Source of the DNA: Vombatus ursinus | Lineage: Eukaryota; Chordata; Mammalia; Diprotodontia; Vombatidae | Direction of reading: 5' to 3' | NCBI RefSeq assembly: GCF_900497805.2 | Contig: NW_020954610.1 | Coordinates: forward strand, 15,643,123 to 15,707,122 | Length of the DNA: 64,000 nucleotides | Shown: positions 45,782 to 58,178 of the stretch, piece by piece | Layout: each line of letters starts with the position of its first letter | Position numbering within the stretch: position 1 is the first letter of the stretch | Notes under the pieces: model-generated | What the model was told of the DNA's origin: nothing | The model's database searches: none | Seen by the model: the letters and a program-made list of their open reading frames with translations, nothing else | Made by a program: the position numbers and the translations under genes

Positions 45782-48010
45782 CTCTAGACTCTCATTCTCT
45801 AATTCATGATCCCTATAATCATCTGGTCTCTCTTTTTCCCCTGTATTCATCATACAATCAAAGCTTCCAAAAATCAATTCTAGGCTCTGTCCTCTGGACA
45901 CTTTCTGCCACTGCCTTGCAGGACTTACCCCATGGATTCCTCTTTCCCATTGTACCTCACTCTCAGAATAATGCCAGTTATCGCAAGTGTCAGAGAGGTC
46001 ACTGCACTATGGTAGGGCCCCTCACCCACCACTGATCCATACCCTTTCTTGTTGACCTTTTTGTCTACATTTGCCAGAAAATCTCCTCCCTGAGTCCATT
46101 CTCTCCCATTCCTCCTGGTGCCAGTTGACCTTGGAGGTTCCAACTCCTCCCTCTCAGGTCAAGTTGTCTATTCAACGACCAAAGCCCCCAGCCTCATCCA
46201 TTGGTGAGGTCCTTATCTCCCTTCACCTGTAGGAGTATTCATCAGTGGAACGTGTTCCCACTGCCAAAGTAAGGCTTCCTCCCTCCTTCCCTTCCTTCTT
46301 GCTAGTCTTCTCTTCCCCTCTCCCCATTTCTGTGTAGATTGTACTCCTTCTGAGACCACAGTGATCACCTTGCCCTTATGCCTAGCCCTTGATTTGACTT
46401 TAAGGGATCACTCACACCTCTCTACTCCCCTGCTCACCATCCCCCTTTCATGTACCCTCCCGTGTTGTAATATAGTCCCACAAAAGAAGTATTCACCTAT
46501 AGATAAGGCACTGCCAGGTTCTGCCTATAATGCACCCTATCCACTTCTTCATTATTAACTCTACCAGATTTCTGCTTCATCCTTGTCTCGTTCTGAACAT
46601 TTGCAAAGTAGTCTCTTACTGGTCTCTTTGTTGTCACTCCATTGCTATTACTGTCTTTGCCAGCTGCATTTATTCACTCCTCTTGAATTTCCGTTGTATG
46701 GGATATTTGAGAAGCAAATCTCTTCAGTTCTGGTTTTCTTTCTAAAAATGCTTCAAACTCTTCTTTATTATTGAATGTCCATCTTTTGTCCTATATGATT
46801 AAACTCAGAACTGCAGGATAGGTCACCCTGGGCTCTATTGTTCTTGAGAATACATTATTCCCTCCTCCTTTTTCTAGGGGGTGAGGAATTTAATTATTCA
46901 AATGTCTTTTCCTTTGTATTTGAAGGTATTTTACTTGATGGCTTGCAGACATTGTTGTTTCTGAATTGAATTGTTAAATTTAACCACTATGTGTCTTGGA
47001 GTTTGCAGCTTTGGGTTTTTCTTTGGAGGCAATCTGTGAATTCTTTCAATCAGAATTTCATTTTCTATGTTCAGAAGTTCTAGACTGTTTTCTTCTATTA
47101 TTTCCTTCATTATGGTGTTAAGGTTTTTTGTCTTGTTATGTTTTACTGAAGACCTATGATCCTTAGGTTGTCTCTACATATCCTGTCTTCAAGATCAGTA
47201 TACTTTACCTGCTTGGTAAACAAACTTTCTTTTAATGTTAGTTTTTTGCTTCTCTTCTTTTATATTTTCCCTCACTTCTGTGTATTCGCATTGCCAATCT
47301 ATCATTTTCTCTTTTGTTTCTTTGGTGGGATTGCCATTGCAGATTCTACTTTTTCTATTCTGCTTATTATTTTTTTCTCTGCTGGACATCAATTGTGCTC
47401 TTTTTTTTTAATTCTCTTTTTTCTCTTAAACCACTCAGGAAAAGTGTGCTGTAGTTTCATATTCTTTTCAAATTCCACAGGGTTTCACCATGTGCTAGAT
47501 CATTTCTCCTCATTTTGTAATATTTATTCATAGGTACCTGAACTCATTTACTAAATCTGGAGACCATATTTCATTCTGTTGTTACTTTTTTTCTGTTGTT
47601 TTATCTGTTATTTGAGGCCTTTGAGATTTCTTCTTCTTGAAATTTTGGGTAATTTTAATCTTTTTTCACCACTTATTTTCTCTATCATTCACTTCCTAAC
47701 TCTCTCTGCTCTGATTGTGGTTTCCTTGAGGGTTGGATCTCAAAGCATCTCAGCTTCTTCCTGCATTGGGTAATTCACAATTCACCATCTTATGTCTCTA
47801 CACTAACTTGTGGGAGATCAGAACTATCCTGACCTGTGTACTGTGCTCTCCCCTCAGGCTTGATGAAGTTCTGCACAGCTCCCCACATGCACAGTGTCTC
47901 CTACTTCCTCTGTTCCTTAGTTCTTTGTCCTGGTGGTTCAAAGCCTTTTGGCCCCAGCAGCTCAGTGACTGCTTTCCCCAGCACCAGCAATATCTATTTT
48001 AGGATATTTG

Positions 48011-49274
48011 AGAGATCATGGGTATTAGAGAAAATGTCTAGTTTATCACATTGTTGTTTGCAAGACCCAAAACTCCAGAAATGAAGGTGACATCAATAAA
48101 AATTAAAATACAAAATACAGTTTTGAGTGGTTATGGATCTTATGACAGAGTCTCTATAGTGATTTGGGCTTCTGATTCAATGATTTGGAGGACCGCATTC
48201 TCTGTAAGAAAATCTGTCTTCTATTTGGATGGCAAGCTGGATGTCCTCCATTACAATAGCATCTCTATTTTACAGATGAAGAAATTGAGGACCAAAAAAA
48301 ATGTTAAAGCAACTTGTCTATTGTCAGTTAACAACTCAGCTAGGACTAGAACCCATATGGCGTTTGGTTTCTGGTTACTCCGCTGCCACTTCATCATTAA
48401 CTAAGGGCTTGGCCTGACATGGCAGCTGTCTGAGTCAGTACTATGGAAAAATTATTTTTTTCTAGGAGGGTCTTATACTCTCCCAACCTCCTCCTCTGAC
48501 CCATGAAAGCTCATAGAGGACAGAGACTATGCCATCCTGGTGTTGATTGGGCACTGAGTAAATATTCAGCAGCCAACTCCAGCTGGCTAAAACTTGGGAT
48601 GTACAGCATAAATACCACCCCCTGGGTCATGACAGACAATACTCATTCAACTCATGATGGAATCAGAGAATCCATGTGGTACAGAACAAATAATTGGGTT
48701 CTTGACAGGATGAGATGAGTTTAGAGTCTAGACGTTATTATATAGATGTGAAACTCATTTGAAGATAAAGAAGAAAAAAAAGCAAAAACGTTCATAAAAA
48801 TGGTACAAAGTTTTGTTGGACTTAAAATACTTGTTATCTAGAATTTACAGAATCTCAGGAATTTGTAGATTAGATCTGGGGGATCAAGGTAATCAGTTTA
48901 ACTCAAAACATACTAAGTGGCTACTTCATGCAAAGCTGCTAGCTTGGTTCTAGAGGCATAAAGATATATAAGATGCTGCCTCTTCTCTCAAAGAGCTTAC
49001 ATTCTATTAGAGTAAATAAGTAAGCAAGTTAGGAACAAGAAAAAAATTATACAAATTAGAATGGGATAAATGTATTAGAAAGATACCACATAATATGAAG
49101 ATGGAGAGAGTGTTTCTACCTGGAGAGGTCACCTGGAGATAGTCACTGAGGAGATCCCAAGTGAGCTACGCTTTAAAGAATGGGAAGGATTTCAACAAGC
49201 AGAGATGAAGGAAAGTTCCAGTCATAGGGGATGGTATGAACAAAATCATGGAAGTGAGAAGGGAAGAAAAAAAA
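48011..49274. other. Intergenic with old SINE pieces
   Basis: 48255-48365 is a reverse-strand MIR piece ('acagatgaagaaattgagg'). 48895-49015 is the THER/MIR3-like block ('caaagagcttacattctatt'). 49090-49260 resembles an ancient mammalian repeat ('ggaaagttccagtcatagg'). No gene; the 117-codon frame at 48051-48404 crosses the SINE and has no domain. Confidence 0.5.
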
Positions 49275-49520
49275 ACAAGCATTTATTAAGTATCTACTAT
49301 GTATGAAGCACTTTTACAATTATTATCTCTTTTGATCCTCACAACAATCCTGGGAGGTAGGTGCTATTATTATCCCCATTTTATAGTTGAGGAAACTGAG
49401 GTAAACAGAGGTTAAGTGACTTGCCCAGGATCATACAGCTATTAAGTGTCTGAGGCTGGATTTGTATTCAGGTTTTCCTGATCTTAGTCCCACTCTATTC
49501 ACTCCACCATCTAGTTGCCT
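49275..49520 (-). repeat. MIR/THER-type CORE-SINE, near full length
   Basis: 'agcatttattaagtatctac', 'cttttgatcctcacaacaat', 'gaggtaggtgctattatta', 'gaggaaactgaggtaaacag', 'cttgcccaggatcatacagc' and the head 'ttcactccaccatctagttg'. The best preserved copy of its class here. Confidence 0.85.
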
Positions 49521-50944
49521 TAGGAAAGGATGAGAGAAGTTAGGGAAATGGTAAATAAGCCACTTTGACAGGAAGGCAGAGTAGATAGGGGTAGCTAGGG
49601 GGAGTAGTGAGAGAAAAGGGTGAATCATCAATAGAATTATAGACTTTAAGAGTTAGAAGGGATTTTGGAGGTCACATGGTATAAAACACTCACTTTATAA
49701 GAAACTGGTACCCAGAGAGTCCAAAGTCACAAAGTTAATAAGGAGTGGAGCCAAGGTTCAGTTCAAGCCTTTGGAATCAAAAGTCAGCTCTTTTTCCACT
49801 ACAAAATGGCTAGAACCAGATCATGAAGGGTCTTGAATACATGCAGTCTATTAGAGTAAATAAGTAAGCAAAGTAAGTTCACAAATAAAATAATACAAAT
49901 TAGAATGTGATAAGTGTATTGGAAAAAGCTAAAAGAGTTGGGATCTCATTTGGGAAGCAATATGGAGCCACTGAAAGTGAATGAGCATGGAAGTGACAGG
50001 ATATAATTATGGATGAGAAAGATTATTGTCAGTCATATGTGGGATGGTTTAAAGGCATTACATACTGACAACAGAAAGACCAATTAGGAAGTTATTATGA
50101 GAGTTGGAGATACAAAGAAATAAGACTTTAAGGTAATACCTGGTAATTGTCAGAGCTGGGATTCCAACCTAGGTACTCTGACCCTTTATTATTTTCACTA
50201 GTGAGCAGCGAAGTCCAGTAAAAAGAGTGTTGGATTCTGAATCTGTGAATTTAGGTTCAAACTATGGTTCTTTCTCTGATAACCTACACATCCTCTGAAA
50301 ATTTACTTGACTTCTATGAGCCTCAGTTTCCTCATTTTAAATTAAAGAAATAGTCTAGATAATCTATAAGGTCATTTCCAGCTTGAAATTGAGGTTCCTA
50401 TAAATTTTGGCAGATCTTTAGGGTGTTCACAGAGAGATCTCAGCCCTATATACCAGAGCTGACAAATACACAGCCCACCAGCTGTCTATAGCACACAACG
50501 CTCCTAGGCACACAAACAAGATTGAAATGTAATTGGGAAATATCTAACAAAATAAATAAAATGCAATAAAACATAGATAACATTGTATTTTAAAACTCAA
50601 TCAATATATACCCACAAGGATTCTTAGGTAAGGATTAGTGAACCTCATTTCTATTTGAGTTTGACACTACTGCTTTAAGGGATGAGTGGGAATCAGGTAA
50701 GTGAAGAAGGGTGGGGGAGGGCATTCCTCATACAGAGAACACCTGTAATATTGAACAGAAAAGTACAATGCCTGTTTAGCTGCAGAGGGTAGTCCTATTT
50801 TCCTAGAAGATCAAAAGCATGAAATGGAGTAAAATAGAGATAAAGCTAGAAAGGTAGAGTGAGCTTATATTGTGGAAAACTATCAATAACTGACAGAGAA
50901 GTCTAAATTTTATCTAGCAAGCAATAGGGAGCTACTGAATTTTC
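49521..50944. other. Old repeats and intergenic sequence
   Basis: 49635-49800 is a reverse MIR-type SINE ('agaagggattttggaggtca'). 49805-50125 and 50780-50940 resemble one ancient dispersed element ('gaagcaatatggagccactg', 'gaccaattaggaagttatt'). 50205-50400 is a sense MIR ('cctcagtttcctcatttta'). No gene. Confidence 0.5.
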
Positions 50945-51210
50945 TGCACCCACCATGTTCATGCCTGCCTCCCTGCTTTCACTCATGTTGTGGCCTACAC
51001 CCTTGGTACATCCCTCCTCTTACACTTATCCAAATCCCCCAGGGCTCAGCTCAGAGCCCAGCTATTCCAAGAAGGCTTCTCTAATTATTCCAACCTACAT
51101 TGATCTTTCCCTCTCAGAACTCTTGTGGTAGGATAAATGAGATAATATATGAAGAATGCTTTGCAAACCTTCAAGTGCTGTATAAACGCTAGCTATTATT
51201 ATTATTATGT
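50945..51210. repeat. L2-like fragment and MIR tail
   Basis: 'cagggctcagctcagagccc' and 'aagaaggcttctctaattatt' (51043-51090) resemble the reverse L2 3' end. 51125-51210 is a sense MIR tail ('gaagaatgctttgcaaacc'). Confidence 0.55.
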
Positions 51211-52185
51211 CAGATGGTGCCATCTAATTAATTTAATTATTGGTGGATATATTTTTATTTTTTGTATTATGCTTCCTGGATATATCCCCCCACTTCTAGC
51301 TCTAAAGATATGATTCCATGATCCATTTCTACAACAAGGCTGCCCTCCTTAAAGATTACATCAAACACTTCTGTATGCCCCTGGGTCCCGGCCCCCAGCT
51401 CAGTGCTGGGCTCAGCAAATAAATCTGGAATCACAAAAGTTACTTCTTGTATTCAATTGAATGATTCAACAAGTGAGCAAAGCTAGATATCCAGAAAAGT
51501 CATTGCCCATGGTCATTAAGTCACTACCATAGCTGCAAGTCTGTGATGGAGACAGAAATGATTGACCCTGGGAGCTCTGACTACACTTCTGCAGAATCAC
51601 TATCACACTTTTGGATAATTGGCAGTTGATCTCCCTGGAAGGCAGGCTCCTAATCTGTATTCCCAAAACTGAGGGCAGTTAAACACCTCACATTTTAAAA
51701 GCAAAGTCTGTAAACTATAGAAGAGAACAATTATGAATAGAAATCACAGTAAATGAAACATAAAATTATCCAAAGTCATGAAAAGAACAGGGGAAAACTG
51801 AAGGTCTAGCTAAATGCCCAAATTGTGACAGAAGTCAGGCCAGGCAGGGCCTTCCCTAGATGGTCATTAAGATTCTCTGAAACTTGGGGAATTTGTTATT
51901 GCCACCAAACAGCAGAGAAGGAATCTCTTCTCCAAAGATATTTTCATTTCAGCTTTTCTTGTAGTACCTCTTCCCCAACATGTACACTCTAGCTCAACAT
52001 GATTTAAACCATTTAAATATCCAACCATTTAAAATACCAAAAATATTTCTTAGGCAAGGAACTCTCTAGGTTTGCATGTTTGCAAAAGTGGGTCAGTTAT
52101 AGATGCAGTTAGACTCTGGGCTTTTACAACTCCATTTCTACTTCTATCCTTCTCCTTCTTCTCCCTTCTTATTCCCTTCCCTCTT
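51211..52185. other. Intergenic, no gene recognised
   Basis: No coding frame with a domain, no RNA gene. Repeat content not recognised. Confidence 0.4.
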
Positions 52186-52445
52186 TGTATCTGTCTGTGT
52201 TTGTCTCTCTCTCTCTATAACTCTCTGTCTGTCTCTGTGTCTCTGTCTCTCTATCTGTCTCTGTCTCTCCTCTCTCTATTTCTCTCTGTGTTTCTGTGTC
52301 TGTCTCTGTCTCTCTGTCTCTGTCACTATCTCTGTCTCTGTGTCTCTCCGTGTGTGTGTCTCTCTCTCTGTCTCTCACTCTCTCTGTCTCTGTCTCTCTG
52401 AGCATGTGTGTCTCTCTGTGTGTCTCTCTCTTTCTCTCTCTCTGT
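52186..52445 (+). repeat. (TCTG/TCTC)n pyrimidine microsatellite
   Basis: About 260 bp of 'tctgtctctgtctctct'-type sequence. Overlapping frames of 71-114 codons on both strands (Ser/Leu/Val-rich or Arg/Glu/Thr-rich) are repeat artefacts. Confidence 0.95.
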
Positions 52446-53539
52446 AATCATGACCTTAATCCCAACTCAGAAACTGCCATGAACTCTTCCCATTTAATTT
52501 CCAAAGACTAAACATGTTCTTTCTTTGTCACCCATTGCCCAGGAAAAACTCCTCTGAATTTCAACTTTTTTTTTTAAAAGCTTTTTTAACTGATTGCTTC
52601 ATGACATATATTTGCTAACCTGCCTCATCATGGTTTCTGAACCCACAGTTTTCCTAAAAACCCCAGGTTTGTTCACAACTCTGCTTTTTCCTTTACCCAG
52701 CTCCCAGGGACAACCAGGCAATATACCTGAGCAGCATGGAACCCATATCCCCATTTTCCCAATCTAACATTCCCCAATCTAACATGAGGCGGTCAGAGGC
52801 ACCCCTCAGCTGCCTCTTTGGCACCCACATGTTCTAATACAGGAAAAGACTTTTTGCACATGCTGAGAGCAGGAGTGGGAAGGAGATAAGCATGGAGGAA
52901 GGGGGCCCATTACATTGTACACAATTCTGCTCCCATGGCATCACTATGTTAGAGTCAAGTTACAGTGTGTCCAACTGTGGCTGATCAGACCAATATGAGC
53001 TTGGAAGGCTCTGTCATAGGTCAGGTACAAATAGTCCATGTGAACATTTGGGGTGGATTCTCTCTTGAGAACAGTATGGAAGCAAAATATCAGGATCTCA
53101 AATTTACAAATAAATGAATTTAAATATTGCATAAGTTAAAGTTTGCTAGGCATCTACATCTATAAACAATTGTTTCATCTTCATAGATCCCCAATGCCTA
53201 GTACAATGCAGGTGACTAATGAATACTTGTTGACTGATTGATTCTGTCAGTCAATTATTAGGCATCTACTACAGTTACACTTCAATTTCTTCAACTCTAG
53301 AAAGTTCTCAAGATATACATGAGTTGGAGGATTGTTTTTCTACGTAGTTTAAAAATAGACGTCTTAAGAACAAAGAGATGCCCACCCCAAGAAGAAAGAC
53401 AAAAAGATAAAACCCCATGTTAAGCTACAGAAACAGACCTATACACACACAAATCAATCCCTTAGATTTTTGTTATAGAGTGTGAAGAGGGGAGCAGTCA
53501 AGGCGGGATGTGTCTGAGTTCAGGACATTTAAGATCAGT
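52446..53539. other. Intergenic, mostly unique
   Basis: 53180-53265 is a MIR tail ('caatgcctagtacaatgcag', 'gaatacttgttgactgattg'). The remaining sequence holds no recognised feature. Confidence 0.45.
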
Positions 53540-53900
53540 TGAAGAAACTATTGGTATTAGGTCTCTTGAGGGGGAGATAAGAGCTATCTTCAAGTATTTG
53601 AGGACCACCCCTGAAAAGGAATTATATTCATTCTGATTGACCCCATGGGGGACAGAAATAGGAATAATGACTGGGATTTCAAAGAAGAAAATTTAGCTTT
53701 GACTTGGAGGGGGGGAAATTCCCACAAATTGGAGCCCTCCAAGAATGGAATATTTTGCCTTTGAAAGTATTCATTGCTGGAGGCATTTAAGCTATGGTGG
53801 GAGAGCCTCTTGTAGAGGATGTTGTGAAAGGGATCCTTTTTCAAGCAAGGGCAGTGCTGTGTGACTTCTAAGGTCTACTCCAATTCAACATCTAGGATTC
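53540..53900 (+). repeat. CR1/L3-type LINE 3' fragment
   Basis: 'cttcaagtatttgaggacc', 'agaagaaaatttagctttga', 'attggagccctccaagaat', 'tgctggaggcatttaagc' and 'aacatctaggattctgtaaa' follow the conserved 3' end of CR1/L3 LINEs in sense orientation. A GAT repeat follows at 53915-53945. Confidence 0.7.
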
Positions 53901-54117
53901 TGTAAATTCACTGTGATGATGATGATGATAATGCTAATGATGATGTTGGTACTGCTGGTGGTAGTTGTCATAGTCATATAACAGAACAAACCAAAACCAT
54001 GGTAGATTTGGAAGATATTTTCTTTGCCCTTTTCCAGATCCTTTCAGGAAAAAGAATGTTGGCTAACCTGTCCAGAAGTGTATATAAAGGCAGTTTGGTG
54101 TAACAGACAAAAGCACA

Positions 54118-54340
54118 GGGCTAGTTGTTCAGTCATTTCAGTCATGTCCAGTTCCTCGTGACCACATTTGGGGTTTTCTTGGTAAAGATATTAGAGTGGT
54201 TTAATTTTCTTCTCCAGCTCATTTTACAGATGAGGAAACTGAGGCAAATGGGTACGTGACTTGCCCAGGGTCACACAGCTAGTAAGTGTCTGAAGGCAGA
54301 TTTGAACTCAGGGTTCTATCCACTGTGCCACCTAGCTTCA
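54118..54340 (-). repeat. tRNA-head SINE with RTE 3' tail
   Basis: 'ttgttcagtcatttcagtcat', 'ggggttttcttggtaaagat', 'gaggaaactgaggcaaatg', 'agggtcacacagctagtaag' and 'ctgtgccacctagc'. Confidence 0.85.
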
Positions 54341-54477
54341 ATAGACTAGAGGGGTGGGCAATTTGACTTCAGGTCCTGATCCTCCTCCAAACTAGTTGTC
54401 TGACTTTGGTGAGTGGCTTGATTCTCTGGGCCTCACTTTCCTCATCCATAAAACAATCCAGGTGATCTCCAAATCTA

Positions 54478-54686
54478 GAGACATCTAGGTGGCACAGTGG
54501 ATGTAAAGTTGGGCATGGAGTTAGGAAGACCTGAGTTTAAATCCAGCCTCAGACACTTATTAGCTGTGTGACCCTGGGCAAGTCACTTAACCTTTGTTTG
54601 CCTCAGTTTCCTCAATGAAAATGAGGATAATAACAGCACCTGCCTCACAAAGATTATTCTGAGGATCACATGAGACAATATTTTTT
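54478..54686 (+). repeat. tRNA-head CORE-SINE, 5' part, split by HAL1-like element
   Basis: 'catctaggtggcacagtgg' head, 'cagcctcagacacttattag', 'gtgaccctgggcaagtcac', 'gaggatcacatgagacaat'. Its 3' end resumes at 58790 ('gagtgcttggtacatagtag', 'tataaatgcttattcc') to about 58855. Target copies 'gagacaatatttttt' (54672-54686) and 'gatacaatatttttt' (58775-58789) bracket the insertion. Confidence 0.88.
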
Positions 54687-54776
54687 TCTTTTTTTTTAAT
54701 TTATTTAGTATTTTATTTTTCCTCAGTTACACGTAAAAACAATTTTTTAACATTCGTTTTTAAAATTTTGAGTTCA

Positions 54777-54920
54777 GGGACAGCTAGGTAGCACAGTGAA
54801 TAGAGCATCAGCCCTGGAGTCAGGAGGACCTGAGTTCAAATCCAGCTTCAGGCACTTGACATTTAACTGGCTGTGTGACCCTGGGCAAGTCACTTGACCC
54901 CATTGCCTAGCCAAAAAAAT
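54777..54920 (+). repeat. tRNA-head SINE, A-tailed class, nested in HAL1-like copy C
   Basis: 'gggacagctaggtagcacag' A-box region, 'gagttcaaatccagc' B box, 'gaccccattgcctagcc' and a short A tail. 'ttttgagttca' is repeated at 54766-54776 and 54922-54932. Confidence 0.9.
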
Positions 54921-56984
54921 TTTTTGAGTTCAAATTCTCTTCCTTCCTCCCTCCCCACCCCCACCCCTATTGAAAAGGCAAGCAATTCAATATAGCTTAT
55001 ATATGTGTAGTCACGAAAGTCTTTTCAGGTTTTTCTGAGAGCTCCTGCTTATCATTTCTTATAGCACAATAGTGTTCCATCATAGTCACATATCACAATT
55101 TGTTTAGCCATTCCCCAATTGATGAGCATCACTTCAGTTTCCAATTATTTGCCACCAGAAAAGAGCTGCTATAAATACTTTTGTACATATAGGTCATTTT
55201 CACTCTCTCTTTTTTTAATCTCTTCTGGGATACAGATAATGGTGTTGCTAGGTCAAAGGGTATGCATGATTTTACAGCCCTTTGGGCATAGTTCCTAATT
55301 GCTCTACAGAGTGGTTGAATCAGTTCACAACTCCACCAACAATGCATTAATGTCTCATTTCCCACATCCCCTCCAACATTTGTCATTTTCCTATTCTGTC
55401 CTATTAGCCAATCAAATAGGTATGAAGTAGTGTCTCAGAATTTCCCTTCATCCTATGCCCTCTACCCACCCTCTTTTATTCTATTCTCTCTTTCATCCTG
55501 TCCCTCCTCAAAAGTGTTTTGCTTCTGACTACCCCTCCCCCAATTTACTTTCCCTGCTTTATCGTCTTCACCTCCTACTTTCCTGTAGGGTAAAATAGAC
55601 TTCTGTACCCAATTGAGTGTATATGTTATTCCCTCTTTGAGCTAATTCCGATGAAAGTAAGGTTCTCCCCTCATCTCTCCCAGCTTCCCCTCCACTGTAA
55701 AAGCTTATCTTGCCTCTTTTATGCGAGATAATTTACCCCATTCTACCTCTCTCTTTACTCTTTTTCCAGTGCATCTTTCTCACCAAATTTTTATTTTGTT
55801 AGATATCATCCCATCATAATCAACTCATACTCAATCTCTATATGTATACTACTTCTAACTGCCCTAATAATGAGAAAGTTCTTATGAGTTACAAGTATCA
55901 TCATCCCATGTAGAAATGTAAACAGTTTAACCTTATTATGTCCCTTATGATTTATTTTCCTTTCCTGTTTACTTTTGCATGCTTCTCTTGAGTCTTGTAT
56001 TTGACTCTGGTCTTTTCATCACATATGCTTGAATGCCTTCTATTTCATTGAATATACATTTTTCCCCTGAAGGATTATACTCAGTTTTTTTCTGGATAGG
56101 TGATTCTTGGTTGTAATCCTAACTCCTTTTGCCCTCCAGAGTATCATATTCCAAGCCCTCAGAACATTTAATGTAGAAGCTGCTAAATCTTATGTTATCC
56201 TGACTGTTGCTCTACCATACTTGAATCATTTCTTTCTGGCTACTTGTAATATTTTTCCTTGACCTGAGAGCTCTGGAATTTGGCTAATATTCCTGGGAGT
56301 TTTCATTTTGGGATCTCTTTCAGGAGGTGATCAGTAGATTCTTTCAATTTCTATTTTACCTTCTGGTTCTAGAATATCAGGGCAGTTTTCCTTGATAATT
56401 TCTTGAAAGATGATGTTTAGACTCTTTTTTCTAATCATGATTTTCAGGTAGTCCAATAATTTTAAAATTATCTCTCTTGGATCTATTTTCCAAGTCAGTT
56501 GTTTTTTCCAATGAGATATTTCACGTCGTCTTCTATTTTTCATTCTTTTAGTTTTGTTTTGTTGTTTCTTGATTTCTCATAAAGTTATTAGCTTCCACTT
56601 GCTCCATTCTAATTTTTAAGGAATTATTTTTTTCACTGATGTTTGTACCTTTTTCTCCATTTGGCCCATTCTGCTTTTTAGGGCATTCTTTTCCCCATTG
56701 GCTTTTTGTATCTCTTTTACCATTTGGCCTAGTCTGTTTTTTAAGGTGTTATTTTCTTCAGCATTTTTTTTGTGCCTCCTTTACCAAGCTGTTGACTTAT
56801 TTACATGATTTTCTTGCATCACTCTCATTTCTCTTCCCAATTTTTCCTCTATCTCTCTTACTTGGTTTTCAAAATCCTTTTTGAGTTCATCCATGGCCTG
56901 CAACCAATTCACATTTTTAAAGGCTTTGACTTTGTTATCTTCTTCTGAGTGTATGTTTCAATCTTCCTTGTCACCATAGTAATA

Positions 56985-57459
56985 GCAAGTAACATAAGAT
57001 CTTGTCCTATCACATAGGGCTTTGTAGTTTTTGCCATTAAGGAAGAAGTTCCTTTTTTTTTTTTTTAAGAAGTTCCATAAGATGCAAGCAAATACTTTTC
57101 ATTGACAGTAACAAATTTCTCAAAACATTGTTTTTCTTTATTTGAAGATTTTAAGTCTTTCAAAATATTCCTTTGGTTTATTGCAGTATACTGCATGCAT
57201 GATATTAAGATGTCATTTTAGTTTGCTGGTTTTATGCTCTCCACAGGTAAAACTTCATTAGAAATTAAGCAAAGAGGTTTTTCCACACCGTCATCATGAT
57301 TAGAAGTAAATCCATATTGCAAAAATTATTTGACATATTTTCTTTTTCTTGTCAATTTAGGTGTACTACAACCTGGTAGCAAAGAGTCTGCCACATTGTT
57401 CTCAGTATTTTTACCTCTTCATTTTTACCTCTTCTGTCTAAATTTAGCCACTTATCCAT
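56985..57459 (-). pseudogene. hAT transposase N-terminus (BED zinc-finger type), broken
   Basis: The ATG at 57459 opens 'MDKWLNLDRRGKNEE', the usual start of Charlie/ZBED5-like hAT transposases. After a frame change, 'FLQYGFTSNHDDGVEKPLC' and 'LISNEVLPVESIKP' follow (about 57330-57240). Then 'HLNIMHAVYCNKPKEYFERL' (57215-57155) gives the His pair of the BED finger and the K-P-x-E-x-F signature; the first zinc cysteine is kept as 'PLC' and the second is lost. Near the truncated end 'MAKTTKPYVIGQDLMLLAIT' (57040-56985) matches the conserved block after the finger. The catalytic and dimerisation parts are absent. In a working element this protein binds the terminal repeats and cuts and pastes the transposon. 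Confidence 0.75.
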
Positions 57460-58178
57460 AACTGAAAAATATTTTGTCCTAAAATACAAATAAATGTTGC
57501 TAATAATTTCTCAATTAATAGTAGCTTTAGTTTATGAAATTACATTTATTTATGCTTAATTTTAAAAATTGGTGTTCACAGTAGTTAAACAATAGTTTAA
57601 CACAAATAGCTGTGATGGTGGGGAAATATTATTAAATGGCTTTTATGTTTACTTGCTGCAATTAAACACTTATATTTCTGTAAAAGAAGGAGATAACAAC
57701 AATTTCAAGATCAAACATTGTAACACAATACAATCTAAAGATATACTAATTTGATACATGCTGAGGAATGACACTAGGAAAATATTAAAAGTCTTTATTT
57801 TCCATAATTAAACTATTATGTTTCTGAAAGAGCAGAAAATTTTGTATGTACAATAAAAACACTGCAATTCATAACATACAACAGTCTTGAATCTGAGCCA
57901 ATTTGTTTCTGGCAGTGTTTGTTGGCATTGCATGAAGTGATGGCATGCACAATCCAAAGTGAGCATGTTGTGTGTTCAAAACCAAAGTTGCAATGAAGTT
58001 GCGTAATACAACATGGGCAAGCACTGCCAGAAACACCTCAGATTCATTACCAATTTGATTATGGATTAATTTTTGGTTGTTGAGTGTTCAGAAACCTCTG
58101 TTGCCAAATTTTTTGCAACCTTCACATTCTGTTATAAAACCCCATATGGGGTTGCAACCCACAGTTTAAGAAGCACTG
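56985..58178 (-). mobile_element. Fragment of an autonomous hAT DNA transposon
   Basis: The right end, read on the - strand, is the terminal repeat 'cagtgcttcttaaactgtgg' (58178 inwards) followed by 'gttgcaaccccatatggggt', a sequence typical of mammalian Charlie/SPIN-like hAT elements. About 700 bp of AT-rich 5' region precede the transposase start at 57459. The opposite end of the transposon is missing: sequence stops at 56985 inside the transposase, and about 200 bp of the host L1 are missing too, so a deletion removed both. Confidence 0.82.

Larger units (their letters stand above)
44190..48010 (-). mobile_element. L1 with 5'UTR, ORF1 and endonuclease, lacking reverse transcriptase
   Basis: Read on the - strand from about 48010. 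The 5'UTR spans 48010-47560. ORF1 spans about 47560-46740, with its C-terminal part the complement of 46970-47180. A long inter-ORF stretch spans 46740-45200. ORF2 endonuclease spans 45190-44560 ('NPTICCLQEPQLDIHK' at about 45150-45100, 'PISVINLCAPNALVSKFIKE' at about 44910-44850), and the following spacer domain 44542-44237 ('LNNNILSNEWVKKQIIETMN', 'FWDVAKAVLRR', 'NKIEKERINELNMYLK'). The homology stops at about 44190, before the reverse transcriptase, with no poly-T, so the 3' half was lost by deletion. It has many stops. It is more diverged from the 29755 L1 than the HAL1-like copies are, so it belongs to another lineage. A MITE sits at 45596-45781. Confidence 0.85.

Noticed and set aside
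52072-52447. Ser/Leu-rich and Arg/Glu-rich frames of about 110 codons as genes
   Set aside because: All overlap one TCTG/TCTC microsatellite, in several frames on both strands.
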